This document shows, piece after piece, positions 8,077 to 16,805 of a stretch of 64,000 nt of DNA (position 1 is its first letter; each line of letters starts with the position of its first letter). Made by a program: the position numbers and the translations under genes. The notes under the pieces were generated by a model that was not told the DNA's origin, did not search any database, and worked only from the letters and a program-made list of their open reading frames with translations. This stretch comes from Sporosarcina trichiuri (GTDB lineage Bacteria; Bacillota; Bacilli; Bacillales_A; Planococcaceae). Where the stretch lies: assembly GCF_030406775.1 (NCBI RefSeq), contig NZ_CP129119.1:1770001-1834000 (forward strand). Direction: 5' to 3'.

Positions 8077-9318
8077 TCAGCGGATATCTTTTTCGATCTT
8101 GCCGTCTTTCATGACCACCTGGATCGTTTCATGGCTGGAGAGTGACGCGATGTCCTCCAGCGGATTGCCTTTGACGATGACGATGTCTGCAAGCTTGCCG
8201 GTCTCGATTGTTCCGACTTGCTCCTCCCACCCGAGGCACTCGGCAGCCGTTTTCGTGGAGGCGACGATCGCATCCATCGGGGTCATGCCCGCATTGCACA
8301 TCAGTTCCAGTTCACGCAGGTTCGTGCCGTGCTTGAATACACCGGCATCCGTACCCATCGCGATCTTGACGCCGGCTTTGTACGCCTTCTGGAAACTGGC
8401 GATATGGTGGTCGATGACTTCCTCGGATTTCCGGACAGCGGTCTCCGGCATGCCGGTTTCTTCGGCCGTCTCGAGCACCGCGACCGGCGCGAGCAGTGTC
8501 GGTACGAGGAATGTGCCGTTCTCAAGCATGAGCTCGATCGCCTCGTCGTCGATGAAGATGCCGTGCTCAATCGAATGGATCCCTGCCCGCACGGCGTTCT
8601 TGATGCCTTCCGCTCCCTGGGCATGCGCCATGACACGTGTGTTTTTGCGGAACTTCCCTTCCTCGACGATCACTTTCAGTTCTTCCAATGAAAACTGGGT
8701 GAATTCGGGATGATCTGTCGCGCTCAGAACACCGCCGGTCGCGTGAACCTTGATGACTTCCGCCCCGGCCCGCAGCATTTCCCTCGTCTTCTTGCGTACT
8801 TCCTCCACCCCGTCACACATTCCGTGCGGCATGCCGGGATAGCCGGACGGCAGCAGCTCCACCGTCTGCCCTGATACCGTATAGCCGTCACCGTGCCCGC
8901 CCGTCGTCGTCAGAGCGTTGATGCTCAGCTGCATGCGCGGCCCTGAGATCAGGCCGTCCTCGACCGCTTTCTTGACGCCAAGATCGGTGCCGAGCGCATC
9001 GCGGACTGATGTCACCCCCGCTTCGAGTGTTGTCTTCAAGTACTTCATCGCCTGGTAGTACATGAACGAGAACGGCGTCGCGAGCCGTTCAGCGACAGAC
9101 GCGTATTCCATCATCATATGGACATGGGTGTCGATGAATCCCGGTACAATCGTGTTCCCACCGGCATCGATGACAGTTTCCTCACCGGACGCCGCATAGC
9201 CGCTCTCGCCGCCGACATAGGTGATGCGGCTGCCATCCACGACAACCACCTGGTCTTGCTGCGCCTCTTTCCCCGTGCCGTCAATCAGCAGTCCGTTCTT
9301 GATAATGGTTTTCGTCAT
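8077..9318 (-). CDS. Metal-dependent amidohydrolase, imidazolonepropionase/prolidase-like
   Basis: A 413-residue amidohydrolase-superfamily enzyme with two-metal TIM-barrel motifs: DTHVHM (HxH), EVIKVHATGG carrying the bridging lysine, MAHAQGAEG, SIEHG and the final GTDAGVFKHGTN aspartate. These features fit the group of cytosolic enzymes that cleave Xaa-Pro or related N-acyl/peptide bonds, but substrate cannot be read from sequence. CGGAGGG is six bases before the ATG. It lies 15 bp behind a membrane transporter gene on the same strand, so transporter and enzyme probably handle the same compound. Confidence 0.82.
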   Translation of the reverse strand: MTKTIIKNGLLIDGTGKEAQQDQVVVVDGSRITYVGGESGYAASGEETVIDAGGNTIVPGFIDTHVHMMMEYASVAERLATPFSFMYYQAMKYLKTTLEAGVTSVRDALGTDLGVKKAVEDGLISGPRMQLSINALTTTGGHGDGYTVSGQTVELLPSGYPGMPHGMCDGVEEVRKKTREMLRAGAEVIKVHATGGVLSATDHPEFTQFSLEELKVIVEEGKFRKNTRVMAHAQGAEGIKNAVRAGIHSIEHGIFIDDEAIELMLENGTFLVPTLLAPVAVLETAEETGMPETAVRKSEEVIDHHIASFQKAYKAGVKIAMGTDAGVFKHGTNLRELELMCNAGMTPMDAIVASTKTAAECLGWEEQVGTIETGKLADIVIVKGNPLEDIASLSSHETIQVVMKDGKIEKDIR

Positions 9319-9333
9319 ATGAATCCCTCCGGT

Positions 9334-10500
9334 TTATAATGTTTTGATCAGAATACCTGCAATGACGACCGACGCGACAGTGACTGTTGTGAATCCGCCG
9401 ATGATCATCGGTGCGAGCAGTTCATTGAAAATCAGTTTTTCCTCTTTTTCATTGCGGGCACAGCTCCGGCTCACTTCCTCACAGAGGATATAGTCGCCCG
9501 GGAAGCCGAACAATGCAGTCAATGCGACCGGCATCCCCTTGAACGGGTGCCACTTTACGAGTTTTGCCATCACGTAGCCCCCGGTGGAAATTCCGATTGT
9601 GCCGATGCCGAGAATGGCGAGGATCGCCGGCAGGTTGTCGAGCACCTGACCCGGTGTCACGCCTGCCATCGTTCCGATCACGACGAAGATGATGCCGAGC
9701 ATGGCGATCGTGAAGGAGTTCGCACGCTGCAGCTCGCTTGACTGGAAGATTCCGGCTTTCAGGCCGAGTATACCGATCAGCAGGCACCACAACGTGTAGT
9801 GGATCGGCGTCACCATGCCGAGCATTGTGCCGACAGCAGCGCCTGCGAAGACGAAGAACAATTTCAATACAGCACTTGACCGCAGCGGGCCGGCCTTCTT
9901 CTTCGGCAGTTCACCGTCCTCTTCAGCCTCCCCTGCCATCGGCACGAATGATCCGTCATCGATCTGCCCCTGCATGACACCTGCATATTTCTTCATGAAA
10001 TGCAGGGCGAGCGGCATGCCGACCAGCCCCTGGAATGCGACGACCAGTGCCGGAATGACGACGATCGACGTCAGACCGAGTTCTTCCAGCCGCTCGGACG
10101 TGACGAGCAGCGCGATGATCCCTCCGCTCACCGGGCCGACACCCGCAACGGCGGTCGGGTAGTCGAACAGCAGCGGCACGATGAGCAGGATCAGGATGCC
10201 TGATGTCACGACTCCGCTCAGTGCGATCAGCACCGCTTTGTATTGTGTTTTCACTAGAGATAGTGGAATCATCGTTCCCATATGGACAATTGCCGGACCG
10301 ATCAGAATCGCGCCAAGCGCGGCAAATTGTGATTTCTCAAGAATGTCTTTCGGAAAGATGCCTGTCCAGGTCAGGACCAAAAATCCGACCATCGCCGTGA
10401 GCAGCATCGGAATCCGTGCCCTTGAAACGATGGAGAGCCATTCGCCGAAAGCAATTAGCGCTAAAATCAGTACAGTTGCAATCAATGGGTTTGCCAGCAA
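9334..10500 (-). CDS. Putative polytopic transporter of unknown substrate
   Basis: An open frame of about 388 residues with roughly ten membrane helices and a charged cytoplasmic loop (EAEEDGELPKKKAG) in the middle. A glycine-rich helix pair with GPVSGGIIALLVTSERLEEL resembles the pore region of two-domain secondary carriers distantly related to glutamate/citrate symporters. I do not recognise a named family with confidence. A TTG start at 10500 is chosen because AAAGGA lies eight bases upstream; the longer frame (TTG at 10539) would begin inside an operator-like palindrome. It precedes and is probably cotranscribed with the amidohydrolase. Confidence 0.65.
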   Translation of the reverse strand: MLANPLIATVLILALIAFGEWLSIVSRARIPMLLTAMVGFLVLTWTGIFPKDILEKSQFAALGAILIGPAIVHMGTMIPLSLVKTQYKAVLIALSGVVTSGILILLIVPLLFDYPTAVAGVGPVSGGIIALLVTSERLEELGLTSIVVIPALVVAFQGLVGMPLALHFMKKYAGVMQGQIDDGSFVPMAGEAEEDGELPKKKAGPLRSSAVLKLFFVFAGAAVGTMLGMVTPIHYTLWCLLIGILGLKAGIFQSSELQRANSFTIAMLGIIFVVIGTMAGVTPGQVLDNLPAILAILGIGTIGISTGGYVMAKLVKWHPFKGMPVALTALFGFPGDYILCEEVSRSCARNEKEEKLIFNELLAPMIIGGFTTVTVASVVIAGILIKTL

Positions 10501-10520
10501 ATCGCTCAGTCCTTTCCCGT

Positions 10521-10551
10521 TTGTATAGTTTTTATACAATTCGAATTGTAT
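10521..10551. promoter_or_regulatory. Overlapping TTGTATA palindromes, probable operator
   Basis: TTGTATA-N5-TATACAA (10521-10539) overlaps a perfect 18-bp palindrome ATACAATTCGAATTGTAT (10534-10551), giving three TTGTAT half sites. A TTTACT...TATATT promoter pair with 17-bp spacing lies directly upstream on the minus strand (10561-10589). The position between promoter and start suits a repressor site for the transporter/amidohydrolase unit. The regulator is unknown. Confidence 0.6.
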
Positions 10552-10833
10552 TAGGTATGCAATATATCATTATAGAACTGCCGAGTAAACAACTTATTTT
10601 GATTACTTTCGAACTTTCTCTCAATTGAATCACCTTGTAACCGCTTCCTTCCCTGATGAGCCGGGATTTCAGTTTTCTATTATTTTTTCAGCTAGCTTGG
10701 TTGGTTTAGCAGAAAATGCGGAGCGGCAGCGGAGCACACAAGCTGGTTCTTAGGTTTCCATTGCCGGCCGGCCAACTTTGTGAGCGGAGGACGCATCCCG
10801 GCCCGCTGCCCAGCGTCGTCTGTGCCTGGCCCC

Positions 10834-10983
10834 TTATGAGTTTGTGAAGTTATGAGCGCTTTGAGGAGGTTTATGAGCGATTTTGCTGGGTTATGATCAC
10901 TTTTGCGTTTTTATGATCACTTTCTGCGATTTATGATCACTTTCACAGTTTTATGATCATTTCCAGCAATTTATGATCACATC
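10834..10983 (+). repeat. 20-bp-period TTATGATC/TTATGAGC array H
   Basis: TTATGAGCGA at 10871 is followed by TTATGATCAC at 10891, 10911, 10931, TTATGATCAT at 10951 and TTATGATCAC at 10971, an exact 20-bp step. Less regular TTATGAG copies at 10834 and 10850 precede them. The other ten bases of each unit vary. The 570-bp gene-free stretch around it (10552-11116) otherwise shows only the promoter region at its left end and the terminator near 11.06 kb. Confidence 0.9.
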
Positions 10984-11054
10984 CTGCCCTCGGCGAGCCC
11001 CTCTCCTTCCCCCAGCACAGCGGCGTCATATCCACCGTCATCTGCCGCACCGCG

Positions 11055-11087
11055 AAAAAGCACCCGCATGGTCCTCACGCGGGTGCT
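11055..11087 (-). terminator. Terminator of the deacetylase-dedA-glycosyltransferase unit
   Basis: AGCACCCGC (11059-11067) pairs with GCGGGTGCT (11079-11087); on the minus strand it is followed by TTTT. Confidence 0.85.
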
Positions 11088-11116
11088 GCTATGATTGCTG
11101 TATGGATATGAAGTGG

Positions 11117-12292
11117 TCAAGTGGTTGCAAACGAATGCTTCTCTTCTGTTTCCTTTTTCTCAGACGGCCGGGCTGCGAGGGATGGCAGCAGTTCACTGAT
11201 GATCGACACCAGTTCTTCATCTGACTGAGCGGCGAGTTCATCGGAATAGCGGTCCATCGCCCGCTTCCATTGGGCGAGCCGCAGGTCATCCGCGAGCACT
11301 TCACGCAGCTGGACTGCGAGCGGCCGTCCGGGCTGCAGCCGTTCGACAAGCCCCTTTGGGATCAGGGTCTCAAGGTTCATCTCCTCCTGGCCGGGCAGTG
11401 CAGAATGGATGAACATCGGCAGGCGTTTCCGCAACCCCTCGCTGACAGTCACGCCGCCCGGCTTGGTGACGATGGCATCGGCATCGTCGTAGATGGCGTC
11501 CATCTCCTCGCGCAGTGCGATATACGGCATCGCCTTCACATGCGCCAAGTTCCAGGACTGGATTTTCTGATACAGTCGCCGGTTATGTCCGCACAGGACA
11601 ATGAACCGGAAATCGTCCGCCTCCTTCAGCTCCCGGAACATCCGGGCCGGACAGCCGAGTCCGCTGTTGCCGCCTGCCAGCAGGATCACCGGTTTGTGTC
11701 CCGCCGTCTTCTTCAGCGGCCGCTCTGCTGGCCGGCGGATTTTACGGTGCACGGGGATGCCCGTGACGAACAGCCGTCCCGGGACGTTCGGATCGTCCAA
11801 CAGCTGATGCCAGGCTTCTGCGGTCGGCAGGAAATGCGCATCGATGCCGCGGTGCCCCCAGTAGTCGTGGACAAAGAAATCCGTATAGACGTTCACGACC
11901 GGCACGTCACACTGGCCGGCGATCTTCAGTTTGCTGAGCATGCAGGACGGCAGGCTGTGTGTGCAGAAGATCAGATCCGGCTGCTCCTCCTTCATGAGCT
12001 GTTTCAGTTTGTGCAGGAACAGCGGCTGATGCCATATATACTGTTCGTCGAGCGGCTTTTCGCTGAAGTACAGCTTCTTATAGGCCCTGCTGTACAGACG
12101 CGGGGCTAGTTTGATCCATTGTAAATAGCCGGTTTTGATCACTTTCTCGAGCAGCTGGTTTGTTTCCGACAGCAGATCGATCTTTTTCACTTCCGCCTCG
12201 GGATACTGCCGGTGGATCAGATCCATCAGCGCTTCGGCGGCCTGATGGTGGCCTGATTGCATTTGCAAGTGTGGAAAAAACAATACTTTCAT
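11117..12292 (-). CDS. UgtP/MGDG-synthase-like glycosyltransferase (GT28)
   Basis: About 391 residues. The N-terminal half carries the MGDG-synthase motif SGHHQAAEALMDLI and the C-terminal half the nucleotide-sugar motif VTKPGGVTVSEGL, followed by LPMFIHSALPGQEEMN, the order seen in processive diacylglycerol glucosyltransferases such as UgtP. It would add sugars to diacylglycerol or a similar lipid at the cytoplasmic face of the membrane. The start is ATG 12292 after GGGAGGT with ten-base spacing; a TTG two codons upstream would be better spaced. It ends a three-gene unit after the deacetylase and dedA genes. Acceptor identity is not determined by sequence. Confidence 0.8.
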   Translation of the reverse strand: MKVLFFPHLQMQSGHHQAAEALMDLIHRQYPEAEVKKIDLLSETNQLLEKVIKTGYLQWIKLAPRLYSRAYKKLYFSEKPLDEQYIWHQPLFLHKLKQLMKEEQPDLIFCTHSLPSCMLSKLKIAGQCDVPVVNVYTDFFVHDYWGHRGIDAHFLPTAEAWHQLLDDPNVPGRLFVTGIPVHRKIRRPAERPLKKTAGHKPVILLAGGNSGLGCPARMFRELKEADDFRFIVLCGHNRRLYQKIQSWNLAHVKAMPYIALREEMDAIYDDADAIVTKPGGVTVSEGLRKRLPMFIHSALPGQEEMNLETLIPKGLVERLQPGRPLAVQLREVLADDLRLAQWKRAMDRYSDELAAQSDEELVSIISELLPSLAARPSEKKETEEKHSFATT

Positions 12293-12314
12293 CAACAACT
12301 GCACCTCCCGTTCG

Positions 12315-12911
12315 TCAATTTGCATATTCTTTTTTCGTCTTCCATTTTTTAAAGAGCAACCGCCCGATCATGATGAGCAGAAATACAAATCCGACCAGAG
12401 CGGCGTAACTCGGATTGACTTTGAATGATCTGCCGAGAAAATAGCCGGCAGCGAGAAACGGCAGCACCCATCCTGCCGAGGCAGCGCCGCTGAGCAGTGT
12501 GAACTCAAGGAACGGCATTTTAGTAAGACCTGCAAAATAAGGGCTGATCTGCCGGATGCCCGGCATGTAGATCCCGAACAGGATGGTGCGTTTCCGTTTC
12601 CGCTTGAAGGACTGCTCCGCTTTCGCCCACCGTTCCTTCGTGAGACCGATGAACTTCCCGATTTTGTGAAGGAGCGGATAGCCGATATACCGGCCTCCCG
12701 CATACGCGGTCAGCATCCCCGTCCAGGCACCCGCCACCGCAGCTGCCGCAGACGGAATGGCGGACAGCTGATGACCGGCGATCAGCACGCCGATCAGGAA
12801 TGTCAGGGACTCTTCAGGAGACGGGATGCCGACGATACCGAAGAACAGCAGGACGAAGATGATGATGCTGCCATACTGCAGGATGGTATTTGTCAGCGAC
12901 TCGATGCTCAT
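12315..12911 (-). CDS. DedA family membrane protein
   Basis: A 198-residue protein with several membrane helices and the DedA pattern: GIPSPEESLTFLIG near residue 30, AYAGGRYIGYP near 70, and the conserved FGIYMPGIRQISPYFAG loop. DedA proteins translocate or recycle phospholipids and undecaprenyl phosphate and affect envelope integrity; the precise substrate here is unknown. The ATG overlaps the stop of the upstream deacetylase gene (ATGA), showing translational coupling. The pairing with a glycolipid synthase and a deacetylase supports an envelope role. Confidence 0.88.
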   Translation of the reverse strand: MSIESLTNTILQYGSIIIFVLLFFGIVGIPSPEESLTFLIGVLIAGHQLSAIPSAAAAVAGAWTGMLTAYAGGRYIGYPLLHKIGKFIGLTKERWAKAEQSFKRKRKRTILFGIYMPGIRQISPYFAGLTKMPFLEFTLLSGAASAGWVLPFLAAGYFLGRSFKVNPSYAALVGFVFLLIMIGRLLFKKWKTKKEYAN

Positions 12912-13633
12912 GGACCGTCCTCGTCACAATCGGCAATGCAGTCGGGCGGGAGGAAAACGATTCCCCGCTCCGCACTTTCCTGAAGGTACTCCCTGAGGAC
13001 CCGGAGCATATGGCCGGGTGCCTCGTCATCCGCGCCACTGTTGCTGCCGTCATCGTGCAGGACGACGATCGATCCGTCATCCGGCACATCACGCAGCCTC
13101 TGTAAAAGTTTCGAATCGCACATCGCCGTTTTCCAGTCACCGAGTATATGTGTCCAAAGAATTGTTTCATATGGTTTTGCGATATTCGGCAGGGCGGCCG
13201 TCAGACGCCCGTACGGCGGCCGGTAAAATCGAGGCCGGCTTCCTGTGATCCGTTCGATGACCGCAGCCGTCCGGCGTATTTCCCGGCGGGCCTGCCGAGG
13301 CGGCAGGCGCCATAGCGAATGATGATCGTAATGATGGATTCCGATGGCATGCCCTTCCGCATGCATACGCCGGAGAAGTTCAGGATGCTGCTCGGCATGG
13401 CGTCCTGTCACGAAGAACACCGCTTTTATGCGGTAGTGTGATAGTAGGGCAAGCAGCTGCGGTGTGTACTTTGCATTCGGTCCATCATCGAACGTCAGTG
13501 CAATGCCGCGCCGGGCTGCCGCTTTTTTACGTATCCCTGTTCCCGTCAGCCGCATGACCAGTGTGGCGCCTGCTGTATAGAAACCGTAGATGACTGTCAG
13601 GATGGCTGCAATCCGCCAGCACTTCCGTCCCAT
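12908..13633 (-). CDS. Polysaccharide deacetylase (NodB domain), membrane anchored
   Basis: A 241-residue protein: one N-terminal membrane helix (about residues 8-28), then a NodB domain from TFDDGPN onward. Catalytic and metal residues are visible as DD in TFDDGP, the histidines in GHAIGIHHYDHHS, the RPPYGRL loop and the C-terminal VVLHDD. The start ATG 13633 has AGGGGAG upstream; a longer frame is less likely. It would remove N-acetyl groups from an extracellular polysaccharide or from peptidoglycan. It heads the unit continuing to dedA by a 4-bp overlap. Confidence 0.88.
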   Translation of the reverse strand: MGRKCWRIAAILTVIYGFYTAGATLVMRLTGTGIRKKAAARRGIALTFDDGPNAKYTPQLLALLSHYRIKAVFFVTGRHAEQHPELLRRMHAEGHAIGIHHYDHHSLWRLPPRQARREIRRTAAVIERITGSRPRFYRPPYGRLTAALPNIAKPYETILWTHILGDWKTAMCDSKLLQRLRDVPDDGSIVVLHDDGSNSGADDEAPGHMLRVLREYLQESAERGIVFLPPDCIADCDEDGP

Positions 13634-13792
13634 GCGTCTCTCCCCTTTTGCTTTTCTTGTATACTTTCTTTTACCCATTCTTCTGACAATCGAACATGTT
13701 TAGTATGACAGCCATTTCTTTCCGTTCTATCAGTATAATTCTGAAGAATTCCTTAAGATGGGCACCCGTCACGGACGCCGGTTCATTCCAAT

Positions 13793-13822
13793 AAAAAAAC
13801 CGCACATCTCATGGATGCGCGG
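13793..13822 (-). terminator. Terminator of the subtilase gene
   Basis: CCGCACATC (13800-13808) pairs with GATGCGCGG (13814-13822) including a G-T pair, followed on the minus strand by seven T residues. Confidence 0.85.
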
Positions 13823-13841
13823 CGCTGCTGCCAGCTGGAGC

Positions 13842-15665
13842 TCAGCGGACAGTGAATTTCAGTTTTGTGTCGCGGTTCAGTGTCTTACCGGAATCCGCCG
13901 GGAGCCCTTTTTTGATCGTCAGATAGGAAGTCCCGTTTTTCCATTCCTTCAGAGGAGCAATGTACAGGAGCCGCGGATCGGCTGGATCGATCCGGACAGC
14001 CGCTTCTGCTGCAGCACCCGTACCCTCAGGATCTGATGAAATGCGGATGAACCCTCTATAATCGATACCGCGTTTCAGCGGCGTGTTGAATTTCACGGCG
14101 AAAATCTTCGTCTGGTCGATCTCCATATCCGGGAAGTCCCCGGTGAACGGGGCAATGGAAACAACGGATATCTCGGCTGCTGCTGTGAAGCTGCCGTCCG
14201 TTGTCGTTGCCGTGATGACCGCCTTCCCTTTGCCGACCGCGGTCACCTGACCGGTCTGATCCACGGCAGCGACACGCGGATCGGAAGTCGACCAGGTGAC
14301 AGTGCGGTCTGCAGCCGTTTCAGGCAGGACACGCGCAGTCAGTCTGATTGCCGACACAGTCGCCGGATTCCCGACTGTCAGACTCGCGGTCTTGCGGTCC
14401 AGCTCGATTGCCGACACGTGGATAAGTTTCGCTTTTTCCGGCTTAGCCTCCAGTGATGCAGCCAGTTTCCGCAGGTCGAGCACGCCCGCGCCATACAGCG
14501 GATCCCACCCCGGCGCTCCGAGATCCTTCGCAGACTCCATGAGCAGCTTTTTCGTCTCTGCAGGAGCCAGTCCAGGGAATTCCGCCTGCACCATGGCAGC
14601 TGCGCCGGCAGCAATCGGTGCAGAGAACGAAGTGCCGGACATCGAGACGAACCTGCCGCCCGGTGCATTCGTGACAATCCGCTCACCCGGGGCACTGAGA
14701 TCGACTTCGTCATTGTACGTCGAGAATGAGGAGTGCTGGTTCCTTTGATCGACAGACGCCACGGACAGCACTTTATCGTAGGCCGCCGGGTACATGACCG
14801 GATTGCCCTTGCCGGCGTCATTTCCGGCGGACGCCACGATGAGGATCCCGGCGTCTTCCGCCCGCTGGATCGCATCCTTCTCGATGACGGACGCTGCAGG
14901 ACCGCCCTGACTGATATTGATGATATCGACACCTCGTCGGATCGCGTAGTCGATCGCCTGGACATTCATCGACACGGTGCCTGTCCCATCCGCCTTGATG
15001 GTCTTCAGCGGCAGGATCTTCACGTCGTATGGTCCCATTATACCGGTGATGCCGTATCTGTCATTCAGTGCAGCTGCGATGACACCGGACACCGCGGTCC
15101 CATGACCGTTCACGTCCTGGACATCAGAAGTGCCGTCCGTGAAATTGTAGGCACCCGGGGCGATGCGGCCTGCGAAGTCAGGGATCGCGCTGTCGATGCC
15201 TGAATCGATCACAGCCACTGTGACCGGAGCCGACTGGCTGCCGGCATGGGGCCAGATGGCAGGCGCCTGGACATGGTCCACCCACCATTGCTGCCCGTAG
15301 AACGGATCATTGACCGTCATATCGACGGCCCTTTCGTAATTCGGTTCCACAGTCTCCACAAGCGGATTGCGCTGCAGCTCCGCCTCGGCCTTGCTCAGAT
15401 CTTCCGGAGTATCGAACGAAAGCAGCTGGACAGCAGGGGCTACGTCTTCGATCTCCTCGGTTTCAGCAGGCAGCGACGGGGCAGAAGCGATGGAACGCGG
15501 GAGTTCCTTATATTGGACGAGCAGTTCATGTGCATCTTGCGCAAGGGCATTTGGAGCGGATGGCTGTTCCGACGCAGAAGCAGCGGACGGGGCAGCCAGC
15601 GGATACGTACCGGACAGCAGCAGAACGGACAGCAGGGATGTCAGCAGAAAACGGGGCTTGGACAC
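13842..15665 (-). CDS. Secreted subtilisin-like serine protease with C-terminal Ig-like domains
   Basis: A 607-residue preproprotein. A signal peptide (residues 1 to about 32, ending APSAASA) is followed by an inhibitor-type propeptide (about 45-115), the S8 catalytic domain with Asp in VAVIDSGID, His in NGHGTAVSG and Ser in SGTSFSAP, then a BIG2-type Ig-like domain (ATVSAIRLTARVLPE, TWSTSDPRVAAVDQTGQ) and a final SbsA/Ig-like domain. The start is GTG 15665, five bases after AAGGAA. It is a single-gene unit. The added Ig-like domains suggest retention at the cell surface or on a polymer rather than free secretion; this is inference. Confidence 0.93.
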   Translation of the reverse strand: MSKPRFLLTSLLSVLLLSGTYPLAAPSAASASEQPSAPNALAQDAHELLVQYKELPRSIASAPSLPAETEEIEDVAPAVQLLSFDTPEDLSKAEAELQRNPLVETVEPNYERAVDMTVNDPFYGQQWWVDHVQAPAIWPHAGSQSAPVTVAVIDSGIDSAIPDFAGRIAPGAYNFTDGTSDVQDVNGHGTAVSGVIAAALNDRYGITGIMGPYDVKILPLKTIKADGTGTVSMNVQAIDYAIRRGVDIINISQGGPAASVIEKDAIQRAEDAGILIVASAGNDAGKGNPVMYPAAYDKVLSVASVDQRNQHSSFSTYNDEVDLSAPGERIVTNAPGGRFVSMSGTSFSAPIAAGAAAMVQAEFPGLAPAETKKLLMESAKDLGAPGWDPLYGAGVLDLRKLAASLEAKPEKAKLIHVSAIELDRKTASLTVGNPATVSAIRLTARVLPETAADRTVTWSTSDPRVAAVDQTGQVTAVGKGKAVITATTTDGSFTAAAEISVVSIAPFTGDFPDMEIDQTKIFAVKFNTPLKRGIDYRGFIRISSDPEGTGAAAEAAVRIDPADPRLLYIAPLKEWKNGTSYLTIKKGLPADSGKTLNRDTKLKFTVR

Positions 15666-15781
15666 GATGATTCCTTCTTCCTTGTGGTCTTTCCGACTAT
15701 ATCGGCACCCGCACCGCTTTATTCACATGAATTCAGCAAACTTATTGACATTATTGAGGCAGGACACTCGCGCAGCCCTCC

Positions 15782-16675
15782 TCATTCTGTCGGATTCGAT
15801 ATCCCGGCTTGCATCCGTTCCAGCAGCACTTCGATCGCCGGCGGACGATAGCGGTTCTTCATGCAGGCCAGATAGACGGTGCGGTCGAGACTGGCACTGT
15901 CCAATTCTTTGATGACGAGCATTTCCGGTACTGTGCTGCCGATATAATTCCGGGGAATGATGGAGATGCCGATACCGGCTTCCACCAGTGTGAGGATCGT
16001 CTCGAACCGGTCGGCATCCGAGCAGATATTGGGCACAAGCCCTTCCGCTTCGAACGCCTGCAGGATATTCGACCTCGTCTGGAACCCTTTGCCCGTGATG
16101 ATGAACGGTTCATCTGCGATATGCGTGAGTCCGATTTCCTCCATACCGGCAAGCCGATGCGCTGCACTCATGACAAGTACGAGCTTTTCCTCGTAAAGGG
16201 GCTGTGTCTCGATATCCTCTTCTGCTATGAATTCGTTCGTCAGGCAGGCGTGCACATCATAATTGCGGAGTGCATGCTCGATATCAGGCCGGGTGAGCAC
16301 TTCTTTCAGGGCGACATGCATATCCGGGAACTCCTGGCGGTACCAGCCGAGTACACCGGGAATCCAATTTTTCACGGATTCGATCATCCCGATACGGACC
16401 TCCCCGCTTCCTGCAATCTTCACTTCCCCGACTTCCTTTTCGAACAGATCCATTTCCGCCAGCACCTGCAGGGCCCGTTCATGGAACACACGGCCGGATT
16501 CCGTCAGGTCCACACGTTTGGTCGTGCGCTCCAGCAGCTGGAATCCGATCTGTTCCTCGAGCGACCGGATCGCTTTGCTGAGTGACGGCTGGGACAGGTG
16601 GAGCTTGGCTGCCGCGCCGGAGAACCCCCCTTCCGCAACGACGGCCGCGAAGTACCTGAGCTGTTTGATATCCAT
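15782..16675 (-). CDS. LysR family transcriptional regulator
   Basis: A 297-residue LysR-type regulator. The N-terminal winged helix-turn-helix is typical (MDIKQLRYFAAVVAEGGFSG, then LHLSQPSLSKAIRSLEEQIG), followed by a type 2 periplasmic-binding-protein effector domain. GGGAGGG precedes the ATG. It is divergent from hutG-gltS with a 130-bp gap, so it most likely controls that pair, possibly in response to a histidine- or glutamate-pathway intermediate. No terminator is obvious in the 115 bp between its stop and the protease start. Confidence 0.9.
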   Translation of the reverse strand: MDIKQLRYFAAVVAEGGFSGAAAKLHLSQPSLSKAIRSLEEQIGFQLLERTTKRVDLTESGRVFHERALQVLAEMDLFEKEVGEVKIAGSGEVRIGMIESVKNWIPGVLGWYRQEFPDMHVALKEVLTRPDIEHALRNYDVHACLTNEFIAEEDIETQPLYEEKLVLVMSAAHRLAGMEEIGLTHIADEPFIITGKGFQTRSNILQAFEAEGLVPNICSDADRFETILTLVEAGIGISIIPRNYIGSTVPEMLVIKELDSASLDRTVYLACMKNRYRPPAIEVLLERMQAGISNPTE

Positions 16676-16739
16676 ATACTCTTCCCTCCCTTTCCGTTTA
16701 ATTATAACCTGAATGCATAAGTAAATGAATGATAGGTAT

Positions 16740-16768
16740 TTGAATTAATAAATGAGCGCCCGTATAAT
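16740..16768 (+). promoter_or_regulatory. Promoter of hutG-gltS
   Basis: TTGAAT (16740-16745) and TATAAT (16763-16768) are separated by 17 bp, 38 bp upstream of hutG. The AT-rich stretch 16700-16740 toward the LysR gene is where a LysR site would be expected; I do not see a clean T-N11-A palindrome. Confidence 0.65.
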
Positions 16769-16805
16769 GGGGCGTATTGCTACGAAAAATGAAAGGGTGA
16801 TCACC

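Noticed and set aside
10834..10983. A CRISPR array.
   Set aside because: Constant parts are about 10 bp and variable parts about 10 bp, far shorter than CRISPR repeats and spacers, and no cas gene is near.
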